From positions 1-36,682 of the forward strand of contig JAJZDV010000014.1 of assembly GCA_021846025.1 (NCBI GenBank): a stretch of 36,682 nt of DNA. Direction: 5' to 3'. This document shows positions 20,127 to 28,285 of the stretch, piece by piece. The translations under genes and the position numbers were made by a program. The number at the start of each line of letters is the position of its first letter. The stretch's first letter is position 1. The notes below the pieces were generated by a model. The model made no database searches. It was not told the DNA's origin and worked only from the letters and a program-made list of their open reading frames with translations. This DNA is from Pseudomonadota bacterium (GTDB lineage: Bacteria > Pseudomonadota > Gammaproteobacteria > Burkholderiales > Burkholderiaceae_C).

Positions 20127-21440
20127 TCAGCCGCGCAGGGCGAGCGGCACCACGTCGCGCTTGACGGCGCCCGTGAACAATTGGCGCGGACGGCCAATCT
20201 TGTACTCCGGGTCGGTCAGCATTTCGTTGAGCTGGGCGATCCAGCCCACGGTGCGCGCCAGGGCGAAGTTGGCGGTGAACAGCGAAACCGGCACGCCGAT
20301 GGCCTTTTGCACGATGCCGGAATAGAAGTCGACATTGGGGTAGAGCTTGCGCTGGATGAAATAGTCGTCTTCCAGGGCGATTTTTTCCAGGGTCATGGCC
20401 AACTTGAACAACGGATCGTCGTGCAGGCCCAGGGCGTCGAGCACTTCGTGACAGGTCTCGCGCATGAGCTTGGCGCGAGGGTCGTAGTTCTTGTAGACAC
20501 GGTGGCCGAAACCCATCAGCCGCACCGAGGAATTCTTGTCCTTGACATTGGCGATGAACTCGCCGATCTTGGCCACCCCGCCTTGCGCCTGGATGTCGTC
20601 GAGCATGTTCAGGCAGGCCTCGTTGGCGCCACCGTGCGCCGGTCCCCACAGGCAGGCCACGCCGGCGGCAATGGCGGCAAACGGATTGGTCCCCGATGAA
20701 GCGCACAGCCGCACCGTGGAGGTCGAGGCATTTTGTTCGTGGTCGGCGTGGAGAATGAAAATGCGATCGAGCGCGCGCTCGATCACCGGGTTGGGCTCGA
20801 AATCCTCGCACGGCGTGGCCCACATCATGCGCATGAAGTTGGCGGCGTAGCTCAACTTGTTCTGCGGGTACATGTAGGGCTGGCCCATGTTGTACTTGTA
20901 GGCCATCGCCACCAACGTCGGCATCTTGGCAATGAGGCGGATGGCCGAAATGTTGCGCTGTTCAGGGTCATGGACGTTGATCGAATCGGGGTAGAACGCC
21001 GACATCGCCCCGACCAGGCCAGTGAGCACGGCCATCGGATGGGCATCGCGACGGAAACCGCGCAGAAAGAATTGCATCTGCTCGTTGACCATCGTGTGCT
21101 GGGTGACGCGGGTCAGGAAATCTTGCTTCTGCGCGGCGTCGGGCAATTCCCCGTAGAGGATGAGGTAGCAGGTTTCCATGTAGTCGCAATGCACCGCGAT
21201 CTGTTCGATGGGGTAGCCGCGGTAGAGCAACTCGCCCTTGTCGCCGTCGATGTAGGTGATGGCCGAACTGCACGAGGCCGTGGAGAGGAAGCCGGGGTCG
21301 TAGGTGAACTTGCCGGTCTGGGCGTACAGCTTGCGGATGTCAATCACATCCGGACCGACGGAGCCTTTGTGGATGGGCAGTTCGACACTGGGGGACCCGT
21401 CGGAGAACGACAAGGTGGCTTTGACATCGGATGGGGTCAT
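20127..21440 (-). CDS. gltA: Citrate synthase
   Basis: Type II (hexameric, Gram-negative) citrate synthase of 437 residues, condensing acetyl-CoA and oxaloacetate. Catalytic residues are H269 in [10 protein letters not shown]313 in GFGHRVY and D371 in NVDFYSG. It begins [15 protein letters not shown], with a GGAG ten bases before the ATG; the frame stays open upstream through the sdhE gap but has no support there. It lies 89 nt after sdhE. The gap holds a small GGGGC/GCCCC hairpin (21478-21494) and no convincing promoter. The gene is the 3' member of gntR-sdhCDAB-sdhE-gltA and is followed by a strong terminator. Confidence 0.97.
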   Translation of the reverse strand: MTPSDVKATLSFSDGSPSVELPIHKGSVGPDVIDIRKLYAQTGKFTYDPGFLSTASCSSAITYIDGDKGELLYRGYPIEQIAVHCDYMETCYLILYGELPDAAQKQDFLTRVTQHTMVNEQMQFFLRGFRRDAHPMAVLTGLVGAMSAFYPDSINVHDPEQRNISAIRLIAKMPTLVAMAYKYNMGQPYMYPQNKLSYAANFMRMMWATPCEDFEPNPVIERALDRIFILHADHEQNASTSTVRLCASSGTNPFAAIAAGVACLWGPAHGGANEACLNMLDDIQAQGGVAKIGEFIANVKDKNSSVRLMGFGHRVYKNYDPRAKLMRETCHEVLDALGLHDDPLFKLAMTLEKIALEDDYFIQRKLYPNVDFYSGIVQKAIGVPVSLFTANFALARTVGWIAQLNEMLTDPEYKIGRPRQLFTGAVKRDVVPLALRG

Positions 21441-21529
21441 GGTGCAGCTCCGGATGGGGGGAAGTGGGTGCCGTGTCGGGGCTTGTAGCGCCCCAATCTT
21501 GTGCGTGCGGTCAAGAGTACAAGCAAGTT

Positions 21530-21802
21530 TCAAGCCGCCCTGAGCCAGTGCAAGACGTGCATTTGCGCAGGCGCCAGTTGATCTGGGGTGGGTTCGGCAT
21601 GGCCCAGCAGCATGTCCAGAAGCAGGTTGTCATCGAGTTCGAGCAAGGCTTGCAAGGCTTGCCAGTCGGCCGGCTGCAGCGTTTGGGCGTGACGCTCGAA
21701 AAACCGGCCGAGGATGAGATCGTTCTCCAGCAGACCCCGCCGCGCACGCCAACGCAGGCGGCGCAAGGCGGCATCGTCGATGGGCGTGGCGTCTGACGGC
21801 AT
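21530..21802 (-). CDS. sdhE: FAD assembly factor SdhE (succinate dehydrogenase flavinylation)
   Basis: Small cytoplasmic helical protein (90 residues, YgfY/Sdh5 family) that promotes covalent attachment of FAD to SdhA. The signature RGxxE is R22-G-L-L-E26 in [13 protein letters not shown], and RFFERH and LLELDDN follow as in the family. It lies 17 nt after sdhB and before gltA, the usual betaproteobacterial place. The ATG gives an N-terminus of family length; the longer frame upstream overlaps sdhB and is rejected. No strong Shine-Dalgarno. Confidence 0.93.
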   Translation of the reverse strand: MPSDATPIDDAALRRLRWRARRGLLENDLILGRFFERHAQTLQPADWQALQALLELDDNLLLDMLLGHAEPTPDQLAPAQMHVLHWLRAA

Positions 21803-21819
21803 GGACTGCGGCGGCAAGC

Positions 21820-22530
21820 TCAGACGGCGCGACGCACCATCAAATCCTTGATGTTGCCGATGGCGCGCGTGGGGTTGAGCCCCTTGGGGCAGACGTCCAC
21901 GCAGTTCATGATGGTGTGGCAGCGAAACAGGCGGTAGGGATCTTCCAGATTGTCCAGCCGCGCGTTCGTGGCTTCGTCGCGGCTGTCGGCAATGAAGCGA
22001 TAGGCCTGCAGCAGACCGGCAGGACCGACGAATTTGTCCGGATTCCACCAGAAACTGGGGCAGGAGGTGGAGCAACTGGCGCACAGAATGCATTCGTACA
22101 AGCCATCGAGCACTTCGCGTTGCTCAGGACTTTGCAGCCGTTCCTTTTCCGGTGGCGGCGTGTCGTTGATGAGGTAGGGCTTGATCGAGTGGTATTGGTT
22201 GAAGAACTGGGTCATGTCCACGATCAGGTCGCGAATGACCGGGAGTCCAGGCAGGGGTTTGAGCACCACCGGCTCTTTCAAGGTCAGCAGATTGGTGGTG
22301 CAGCTCAGGCCGTTCTTGCCGTTGATGTTCATGCCGTCGGAGCCGCATACGCCTTCGCGGCAGGAGCGACGGAAAGCCACGGTCTCGTCGACGTCGGACT
22401 TGATGCGCATGAGCGCGTCGAGCAGCATCTTGTCGTTGTGCTGCAACTCGACCTCGTAGTCCTGCATGTACGGCTTGGCGTCCTTGTCCGGGTCGTAGCG
22501 GTAAATGGAAAATTTCATCTTGCGGGTCAT
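21820..22530 (-). CDS. sdhB: Succinate dehydrogenase iron-sulfur subunit
   Basis: Electron-transfer subunit of complex II (236 residues). The N-terminal [2Fe-2S] ferredoxin domain has C57, C62 and C77, with Asp65 in the position of the fourth ligand, as in E. coli. The C-terminal domain has C147-x2-C150-x2-C153-x3-C157 and C204-x5-C210-x3-C214 for the [4Fe-4S] and [3Fe-4S] clusters. Two ATGs are four codons apart; the first (MTRKMKF) has a GGAG about nine bases upstream and is used here. It lies 19 nt after sdhA. Confidence 0.97.
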   Translation of the reverse strand: MTRKMKFSIYRYDPDKDAKPYMQDYEVELQHNDKMLLDALMRIKSDVDETVAFRRSCREGVCGSDGMNINGKNGLSCTTNLLTLKEPVVLKPLPGLPVIRDLIVDMTQFFNQYHSIKPYLINDTPPPEKERLQSPEQREVLDGLYECILCASCSTSCPSFWWNPDKFVGPAGLLQAYRFIADSRDEATNARLDNLEDPYRLFRCHTIMNCVDVCPKGLNPTRAIGNIKDLMVRRAV

Positions 22531-22549
22531 GGTGGTCTCCGGCTGCGGG

Positions 22550-24313
22550 TCAGAACGTGCGCGCCTTGGGCTTGAAGGTGTCGACGCTCAGCGGCTTCAT
22601 CTGCACGGCCCGGTAGCTCAGACGATTGCCTTCGCTGTACCAGAGGGTGTGCTTGAGCCAGTTCACGTCGTCACGTTCGGGGTGATCGCGATGCGAATGG
22701 GCGCCGCGGCTTTCCTGCCGCGCCTCGGCCGAGACGATGGTGGCTCTGGCCGTCTCGATCAGGTTTTCCACCTCCAGCGCCTCAACCCGAGCGGTGTTGA
22801 ACACCTTGGATTTGTCCTTGAGGTGGATGTGCTGGGCGCGCTGCGCGATCTCGGCGATGGCACCAACGCCCTCGCGCAACAGCTCGGAGGTGCGGAACAC
22901 GCCGCAATGCTTTTGCATGCTGGCGCGAATGCCGTTGGCGACATCCTGGATGGATTCGCCCGAGGTCGATGCGTCCAGCCTGGCCAGTCGCGCCAGCGAC
23001 GCATCGGCCGCGTCCGCCGGCAGCGGCTTGTGGCTGTGCTTGAGCAGGTCGCTCGAGCCAATGTGGTTGCCCGCAGCGCGACCGAACACCACCAGGTCGA
23101 GCAGGGAGTTGGTGCCCAGACGGTTGGCGCCGTGCACACTGACGCAGGAGCATTCGCCAATGGCGTAAAGCCCGCCGACGATGTGCTCGCTGCCGTCGGC
23201 GTCCACGGTCAGAACCTGGCTGTGCAGATTGGCTGGCACGCCACCCATCTGGTAATGGATGGTGGGCACCACGGGAATGGGTTCCTTGGTGCAGTCCACA
23301 TTGGCGAACTTGAGCGCGATTTCGGCAATCGACGGCAGGCGCTTGTGGATGGTTTCGGCGCCGAGGTGGTCGAGCTTGAGCAGAACGTAGTCCTTGTTCG
23401 GCCCGGCGCCACGCCCTTCCTTGATCTCCTGGTCCATCGAGCGCGAGACGAAGTCGCGCGGTGCCAGGTCTTTGTAGGTCGGGGCGTAGCGCTCCATGAA
23501 GCGCTCGCCATCGGCGTTGAGCAAGATGCCGCCCTCGCCGCGCACCCCTTCGGTGATGAGCACGCCGGCTCCGGCCACGCCGGTCGGGTGGAATTGCCAG
23601 AATTCCATGTCCTGCAACGGGATTCCGGCGCGCGCCGCCATGCCCAGGCCGTCGCCGGTGTTGATGTAGGCGTTGGTGGATGCGGCAAAGATGCGCCCGG
23701 CCCCGCCCGTGGCCAGCACCGTGGCTTTGGCTTCGAGGATGGTGACCTCGCCGGTTTCCATCTCCATCGCCACCACACCGAGCACGTCTCCATCGGCATC
23801 GCGGATCAGGTCCAGCGCCATCCACTCGACGAAAAAGTGGGTGCGCGCCGCGACGTTCTGCTGGTACAGGGTGTGCAGCAGGGCGTGCCCGGTGCGGTCG
23901 GCGGCGGCGCAGGCGCGCTGCACCGGCTTCTCGCCCAGGTTGGCGGTGTGGCCGCCGAAAGGGCGCTGGTAGATGGTGCCGTCGGGATTGCGGTCGAACG
24001 GCATGCCCATGTGCTCCAGTTCGTACACCGCACTGGGCGCTTCACGGCACATGAACTCGATGGCGTCCTGGTCGCCGAGATAATCCGACCCCTTCACCGT
24101 GTCGAACATGTGCCAGTACCAGTGGTCTTCACTCATGTTGCCGAGCGAGGCACTGATCCCCCCCTGCGCCGCCACGGTGTGCGAGCGCGTGGGAAACACT
24201 TTGGACAGCACCGCCACATCGTGCCCGGCACGCGCGAGTTGCAGCGCGCAGCGTAGCCCCGAGCCGCCAGCGCCAACGATGACCACATCGAATTTGCGTT
24301 TGTTGACCGCCAT
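22550..24313 (-). CDS. sdhA: Succinate dehydrogenase flavoprotein subunit
   Basis: Catalytic flavoprotein of complex II (587 residues), oxidising succinate to fumarate at the inner face of the membrane. The FAD dinucleotide fold is VVIVGAGGSGLR (10-21), and the FAD-linking histidine is H45 in SHTVAAQGG. The HPTGVAGAG and HGANRLGTNSLLDL segments of the active site and FAD domain are present. The start has GGAGGA nine bases upstream, overlapping the sdhD stop region two bases away. A longer upstream frame runs through sdhD and is a shadow. Confidence 0.97.
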   Translation of the reverse strand: MAVNKRKFDVVIVGAGGSGLRCALQLARAGHDVAVLSKVFPTRSHTVAAQGGISASLGNMSEDHWYWHMFDTVKGSDYLGDQDAIEFMCREAPSAVYELEHMGMPFDRNPDGTIYQRPFGGHTANLGEKPVQRACAAADRTGHALLHTLYQQNVAARTHFFVEWMALDLIRDADGDVLGVVAMEMETGEVTILEAKATVLATGGAGRIFAASTNAYINTGDGLGMAARAGIPLQDMEFWQFHPTGVAGAGVLITEGVRGEGGILLNADGERFMERYAPTYKDLAPRDFVSRSMDQEIKEGRGAGPNKDYVLLKLDHLGAETIHKRLPSIAEIALKFANVDCTKEPIPVVPTIHYQMGGVPANLHSQVLTVDADGSEHIVGGLYAIGECSCVSVHGANRLGTNSLLDLVVFGRAAGNHIGSSDLLKHSHKPLPADAADASLARLARLDASTSGESIQDVANGIRASMQKHCGVFRTSELLREGVGAIAEIAQRAQHIHLKDKSKVFNTARVEALEVENLIETARATIVSAEARQESRGAHSHRDHPERDDVNWLKHTLWYSEGNRLSYRAVQMKPLSVDTFKPKARTF

Positions 24314-24315
24314 GC

Positions 24316-24681
24316 TCAAGTCCTCCACAACACTTGCACGGCCCAGCCGGCACAAGCCACCAGCCAGACGATGGTGAGCACCTGCAGCGACAGGCGTAAC
24401 GAGACGGACTTGACGTAGTCCATCCAGATGTCGCGCACGCCCACCCAGACGTGGTACGTCAGGGCGATCACGGCGACGAAACTCAGCAACTTCATCCACT
24501 GCGCGGCATACAGCGCCTGCCAGCGCGCATAGGTCAGCGGCCCCGGCCAGAGGAAATACCCCAGCAACACCAGGGTGTAGACCGCCAGCACGACCGCCGT
24601 GACGCGCTGCGCCAGCCAGTCACGAAACCCGTAATGCGCACCCACCACCAGGCGGTGAGCGCCGTAGTTCGTCGAACTCAT
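24316..24681 (-). CDS. sdhD: Succinate dehydrogenase membrane anchor subunit
   Basis: Small membrane subunit of 121 residues with three hydrophobic helices (about 26-45, 64-84 and 96-117). The heme b ligand histidine is H77 in LTYHVWVGVRD. The DYVK motif (D88-Y89), which lines the quinone site, is conserved with E. coli SdhD. AAGGGGGT lies six bases before the ATG. The stop is two bases from the sdhA start. The N-terminal GAHRLVVGAHYG matches betaproteobacterial SdhD. Confidence 0.93.
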   Translation of the reverse strand: MSSTNYGAHRLVVGAHYGFRDWLAQRVTAVVLAVYTLVLLGYFLWPGPLTYARWQALYAAQWMKLLSFVAVIALTYHVWVGVRDIWMDYVKSVSLRLSLQVLTIVWLVACAGWAVQVLWRT

Positions 24682-24759
24682 TGGAACCCCCTTGGCGCAA
24701 GGCGCCTCTCGTCTGGGGCGGCTGAACCCGCCTTCGGGCCGCGGCGTTGCACGCTCATG

Positions 24760-25170
24760 TCATGCCCCCACAAGCAGATGTGCCGCGAAAGCCGCGGTCG
24801 CCAGCAACGAGACGGCAAAAGTGGCCACGGCCAGTTTGCGCCCCTGCTCCTTGCTCACGGTCTGGAATGCGTCCATCACCAGGTGCCTCACGCCGGCGGC
24901 CAGGTGGTGGGCCAAGGCCCAGAACAGGACCAGCAACAACAGCTTGACTGGCCACGAACCGAGAAACCGGGCAAGTTGCGCATAGCTTGGCTCGGAGCGC
25001 AGGCTGGTGTCGAGCATCCAGAGCGTGAAGGGGAGCAGGAAAAACATCACCGCACCGCTGACACGGTGCAGGATGGACACCAGACCAGCCAGCGGCAGTC
25101 TGTAGCTGGCAATCTGAGAAAGATGGATGTTGCGGAATTCGGGTCGTTTGCGTGTGGGAACGGTTGGCAT
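24760..25170 (-). CDS. sdhC: Succinate dehydrogenase cytochrome b556 subunit
   Basis: Membrane subunit of 136 residues with three helices. The SdhC signature SILHRVSGAVMF (32-43) carries the quinone-site Ser and Arg, and the heme ligand is H89 in AHHLAAGVRHLVMD. The N-terminus RPEFRNIHLSQI (9-20) is typical. It is the first structural gene of the sdh operon, 78 nt after gntR; that gap carries a perfect 15-bp palindrome. The 78 nt to sdhD can fold into GC-rich hairpins, one of which (CCTTG/CAAGG) lies close to the sdhD ribosome site. Confidence 0.93.
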   Translation of the reverse strand: MPTVPTRKRPEFRNIHLSQIASYRLPLAGLVSILHRVSGAVMFFLLPFTLWMLDTSLRSEPSYAQLARFLGSWPVKLLLLVLFWALAHHLAAGVRHLVMDAFQTVSKEQGRKLAVATFAVSLLATAAFAAHLLVGA

Positions 25171-25200
25171 GGTTGTTGGCCCTCTACCTGATGGACTGCG

Positions 25201-25219
25201 AGTTTATTGCGCCGCAATA
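25201..25219 (-). promoter_or_regulatory. Palindromic operator candidate in front of sdhC
   Basis: TATTGCG-C-CGCAATA (25205-25219) is an exact 7+1+7 palindrome. On the minus strand it runs directly into a possible -10 element TAAACT (25206-25201), and no good -35 sits at the right distance. The placement suggests a repressor site covering the sdhC promoter. The arms differ from the gntR/mdh palindrome, so a different regulator is implied. Confidence 0.45.
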
Positions 25220-25248
25220 GCCCTGGTTTTTTGCGCCTGTTTGCCGGC

Positions 25249-26037
25249 TCAATTCAGCGCGTTACGGTAATGGTGATGCGCTGTGGAATACAGCCCTCGG
25301 CGCAGTTCTGCAGGTTGGTCGCCGTAGCTGAAGGCGAGGCGCTCGACCGAGAGCAAGGCTTGTCCCACCGGAACCTTGAGCAGCGTGGCCTCTTGCGGGC
25401 CGGCGTTCACGGCACGGATTTTTTCCTCCGCCCGCACCATGCGCGTGCCGAACTCGGATTCGAACAAGGCGTACAGCGGTCCCTCGTAACGCTCCAGCCT
25501 CTCGGCGGTCAGGCCACGGAACGGAGCTCCCTGCAAATAAATGTCTTCGTAGACCAGAGGCTCGCCGCCGATGTGCAGGATGCGACGAATCTCCAGCACC
25601 ATGTCCCCGGGTTTGATGGCCAGCAGTCGGGCCACATCCGCCGCTGCGCGCATGCGATGGCATTCGAGAAATTGCCGTTGCATGCGCAACGCCTGGTCGG
25701 ACTCGCCCTCGGGCACCATGCGCAAGAATCGAAACTTGACCTGTTCTTCGTGGTGGGTGGAGACAAAGGTGCCACGCCCCTGGCGGCGCAGCAGCAGGTT
25801 CTCGGCGGCGAGTTCGTCGATCGCCTTGCGCACCGTGCCCTGGCTGACACCGAAGCGCAGAGCCAGTTCAGCCTCGCTCGGGATCAGTTCTCCGGGCTTC
25901 CATTCGCCACTTTGCAGACTGCGGGTGAGCAGCGCCTTGATCTGCTGATACAGCGGGCTGAAGACGGGACTGACGCCTGCGGTCCCCGTTGCTGCGGAGA
26001 CAGTGCCGGAATGGGTCGTGGTGGCCATGCGCTGCAT
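25249..26037 (-). CDS. GntR/HutC-family transcriptional regulator
   Basis: A 262-residue repressor-type protein. The N-terminal winged helix-turn-helix (about 29-96) contains PSEAELALRFGVSQGTVRKA and RRQGRGTFV, the GntR consensus. The C-terminal UTRA effector domain (about 108-255) places it in the HutC subfamily. It sits between the divergent mdh-prp-acnA and sdh-gltA arms, so control of these TCA and methylcitrate genes is the natural inference. The effector is unknown; a TCA or propionate-derived acid or acyl-CoA is plausible. The ATG at 26037 has a GAGG upstream; the ATG at 26028 (MATTTHS) is an alternative. The frame extends far upstream into the operator, which argues against longer starts. 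Confidence 0.9.
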   Translation of the reverse strand: MQRMATTTHSGTVSAATGTAGVSPVFSPLYQQIKALLTRSLQSGEWKPGELIPSEAELALRFGVSQGTVRKAIDELAAENLLLRRQGRGTFVSTHHEEQVKFRFLRMVPEGESDQALRMQRQFLECHRMRAAADVARLLAIKPGDMVLEIRRILHIGGEPLVYEDIYLQGAPFRGLTAERLERYEGPLYALFESEFGTRMVRAEEKIRAVNAGPQEATLLKVPVGQALLSVERLAFSYGDQPAELRRGLYSTAHHHYRNALN

Positions 26038-26079
26038 TGCAGCACACGGCCTCAGCCTTGTCCACCATGACCTAATAGA

Positions 26080-26095
26080 TGTCTTATATATGACA
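26080..26095. promoter_or_regulatory. Likely GntR-family operator between gntR and mdh
   Basis: TGTCTTATATATGACA is a 16-bp dyad in which seven of eight half-site positions are symmetric (TGTC...GACA arms around an AT core). This length, symmetry and position, 43 bases upstream of gntR and eight bases before the mdh -35 element, are what GntR proteins bind. Autoregulation plus control of mdh is inferred. Confidence 0.6.
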
Positions 26096-26103
26096 GATGT
26101 TTG

Positions 26104-26132
26104 TTGACGCCCTCCTGCCGGGCACCTAAACT
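26104..26132 (+). promoter_or_regulatory. Sigma70-like promoter for mdh-prpBC-prpD-acnA
   Basis: TTGACG (26104-26109; 5 of 6), a 17-base spacer, then TAAACT (26127-26132; 4 of 6). The predicted start near 26139 leaves a leader of about 144 nt before mdh that includes the 19-bp tandem repeat. The palindrome at 26080-26095 lies just upstream of the -35, a position that would suit activation or bending as well as repression of gntR. Confidence 0.55.
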
Positions 26133-26165
26133 TCTTGATGCACCGCATCATCAGCCTGTCTAATG

Positions 26166-26203
26166 AAGGTCGCATCAAGCACGGAAGGCCGCATCAAGCA
26201 CGG
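26166..26203. repeat. 19-bp tandem duplication in the mdh leader
   Basis: Two adjacent copies, 26166-26184 and 26185-26203, of a unit beginning AAGGYCGCATCAAGCACGG and differing only at the fifth base (T or C). The pair lies in the untranslated leader, 79 bases before the mdh ATG. It could be a recent slippage duplication or a pair of binding sites. Confidence 0.7.
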
Positions 26204-26282
26204 CCAGCGCCAGGCTTGCTTGCATCACACTCTGCGGCCATTGGCCGCAACAGTTCAGTTCCGCATCTCACCGGAGTCCACC

Positions 26283-27269
26283 ATGTCCAAAGCCCCCATG
26301 CGCGTCGCCGTCACCGGCGCCGCCGGCCAGATCGGCTACGCCCTGCTGTTTCGCATCGCCTCGGGCGAAATGCTCGGCAACGATCAGCCCGTGATCCTGC
26401 AACTGCTGGAAATTCCCGATGAAAAGGCTCAGAAAGCGCTCAAGGGCGTGATGATGGAACTGGAGGATTGCGCCTTTCCGCTGCTGGCCGGCATGAGCGC
26501 CCACGGCGACCCGAACACCGCGTTCAAGGACATCGACGCCGCCCTGCTGGTGGGCGCACGCCCACGCGGCCCCGGCATGGAGCGGCGCGACCTGCTTTCG
26601 GCCAATGCACAGATCTTCACCGCCCAAGGCAAGGCGCTGAACGCCGCGGCCAAGCGCGACGTGCGCGTGCTGGTGGTGGGCAATCCGGCCAACACCAACG
26701 CCTACATCGCCATGAAGTCGGCCCCCGATCTGCCGAAGCAGAACTTCACCGCCATGCTGCGCCTGGACCATAACCGCGGCCTGTCGCAAATCGCCGCCAA
26801 GCTGGGCAAGCCGGTGGCCTCGATCGAGAAGTTCTGCGTCTGGGGCAACCACTCCCCCACCATGTATGCCGACTACCGCTTCGCCACGATCGACGGCCGC
26901 TCGGTGAAGGACATGATTGCCGACGACGACTGGAACCGCAATGTGTTCCTGCCCACCGTGGGCAAGCGCGGTGGCGCCATCATCGAGGCCCGCGGCCTGA
27001 GTTCCGCGGCGTCGGCGGCGAACGCCGCCATCGACCACATGCACGACTGGTTCCTCGGTACGAATGGGCGCTGGGTGACCATGGGCCTTGCGTCCGACGG
27101 CTCCTACGGCATTCCCGAAGACACTATGTTCGGCGTGCCCGTGACCTGCACCCCCGGCAGCTACACCCGTGTGGCGGGACTGCCCATCGACACCTTCTCG
27201 CAAACCTGCATCGACAAGACGCTGGCCGAGTTGATGGAAGAACGAGATGGCGTGAAGCATCTGCTGTAA
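26283..27269 (+). CDS. mdh: Malate dehydrogenase
   Basis: NAD-dependent malate-to-oxaloacetate enzyme, 328 residues, of the cytosolic-type MDH found in Betaproteobacteria. The nucleotide fold is [16 protein letters not shown] (8-23). The mobile loop with substrate arginines is [12 protein letters not shown], and the catalytic pair is D162 (LRLDHNR) and H190 (WGNHSPTMY). The start is the ATG with CGGAG upstream; the frame runs 40 codons further back through the tandem repeat, which is leader sequence. First gene of the plus-strand operon, divergent from gntR. Confidence 0.97.
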   Translation: MSKAPMRVAVTGAAGQIGYALLFRIASGEMLGNDQPVILQLLEIPDEKAQKALKGVMMELEDCAFPLLAGMSAHGDPNTAFKDIDAALLVGARPRGPGMERRDLLSANAQIFTAQGKALNAAAKRDVRVLVVGNPANTNAYIAMKSAPDLPKQNFTAMLRLDHNRGLSQIAAKLGKPVASIEKFCVWGNHSPTMYADYRFATIDGRSVKDMIADDDWNRNVFLPTVGKRGGAIIEARGLSSAASAANAAIDHMHDWFLGTNGRWVTMGLASDGSYGIPEDTMFGVPVTCTPGSYTRVAGLPIDTFSQTCIDKTLAELMEERDGVKHLL

Positions 27270-27298
27270 AGCCTGCATCCAACCGGTCGGGAGACACC

Positions 27299-28213
27299 AT
27301 GCCGAGCCTCAGCAGCAACCACAAGACCACCAGCCCCGGGCAGCGCCTGCGTCAGGCCGTGGGGGAGGAAAACCCGCTCCAGGTGGTTGGCGCGACCTGT
27401 GCCCAGCATGCCTTGTTGGCGCAGCGCGCCGGGTTTCGTGCCGTCTATCTTTCGGGCGGCGGCGTCGCGGCGGGCTCGCTGGGCATGCCCGATCTGGGCA
27501 TCAACACGCTGGACGACGTGCTCATCGACGTGCGCCGCATCACCGATGTCTGCGACTTGCCGCTGCTGGTGGACGTGGACACGGGCTTTGGGCCCAGCGC
27601 CTTCAACATCGCCCGCACGGTGCAAAGCCTGATCAAGTTCGGCGCTGCCGGCATGCACATCGAAGACCAGGTCGGCGCCAAGCGCTGCGGCCACCGTCCG
27701 GGCAAGGAAATCGTCAGCACCTCGGAAATGGCCGATCGCGTCAAAGCTGCGGTGGACGCGCGCACCGACGAGGCCTTCGTCGTCATGGCCCGCACCGATG
27801 CGCTGGCGGTGGCCGGACTGGACGCGGCGATCGAGCGTGCCGTGGCCTGTGTCGAGGCCGGCGCCGACATGATCTTCCCCGAAGCCATGACCGAACTCGC
27901 CCAGTACCGGCGCTTCGCCGACGCGGTGAAGGTGCCGGTGCTGGCCAACATCACCGAGTTCGGCGCCACGCCGCTGTTCGGCACCGACGCGTTGCGCAGC
28001 GCGGGCGTCCGTCTGGCGCTCTACCCGTTGTCGGCTTTCCGGGCGATGAACAAGGCGGCCGAAACCGTTTATGGCGCCATCCGCCGCGACGGCACGCAGC
28101 AAGCCGTGGTAGGACAGATGCAGACCCGCGCCGAGTTGTACGACGTCATCGGCTACCACGCCTACGAACAGCGGCTGGATGCCTTGTTCCAGCACGGCAA
28201 ACAATCCGGCTGA
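27299..28213 (+). CDS. prpB: 2-methylisocitrate lyase
   Basis: Last step of the methylcitrate cycle: 2-methylisocitrate is split to succinate and pyruvate. The 304-residue isocitrate-lyase-superfamily barrel contains the signature KRCGH with catalytic Cys130, and the metal-site VDVDTGFG (91-98). The length is typical of PrpB and much shorter than isocitrate lyase. GGGAG stands directly before the ATG, 29 nt after mdh. In the related Burkholderiales clusters I remember, a citrate-lyase-like gene occupies this spot. Co-transcription with mdh puts propionate breakdown under the same promoter as the TCA enzymes. Confidence 0.95.
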   Translation: MPSLSSNHKTTSPGQRLRQAVGEENPLQVVGATCAQHALLAQRAGFRAVYLSGGGVAAGSLGMPDLGINTLDDVLIDVRRITDVCDLPLLVDVDTGFGPSAFNIARTVQSLIKFGAAGMHIEDQVGAKRCGHRPGKEIVSTSEMADRVKAAVDARTDEAFVVMARTDALAVAGLDAAIERAVACVEAGADMIFPEAMTELAQYRRFADAVKVPVLANITEFGATPLFGTDALRSAGVRLALYPLSAFRAMNKAAETVYGAIRRDGTQQAVVGQMQTRAELYDVIGYHAYEQRLDALFQHGKQSG

Positions 28214-28285
28214 ACCGACCTGGCACGCAAATCCGAACGCACCGGGGCATCGAAACCGCAGCCGCCATCCACGCAGGAGACCAGC

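Noticed and set aside
20127-21440. Second methylcitrate synthase instead of citrate synthase
   Set aside because: The 437-residue length, the long N-terminal beta domain and sdh linkage fit type II GltA. The shorter PrpC is encoded separately at 28286-29458.
22505-24256. A 583-codon plus-strand open frame opposite sdhA
   Set aside because: Antisense shadow of sdhA, whose FAD and active-site motifs are complete.
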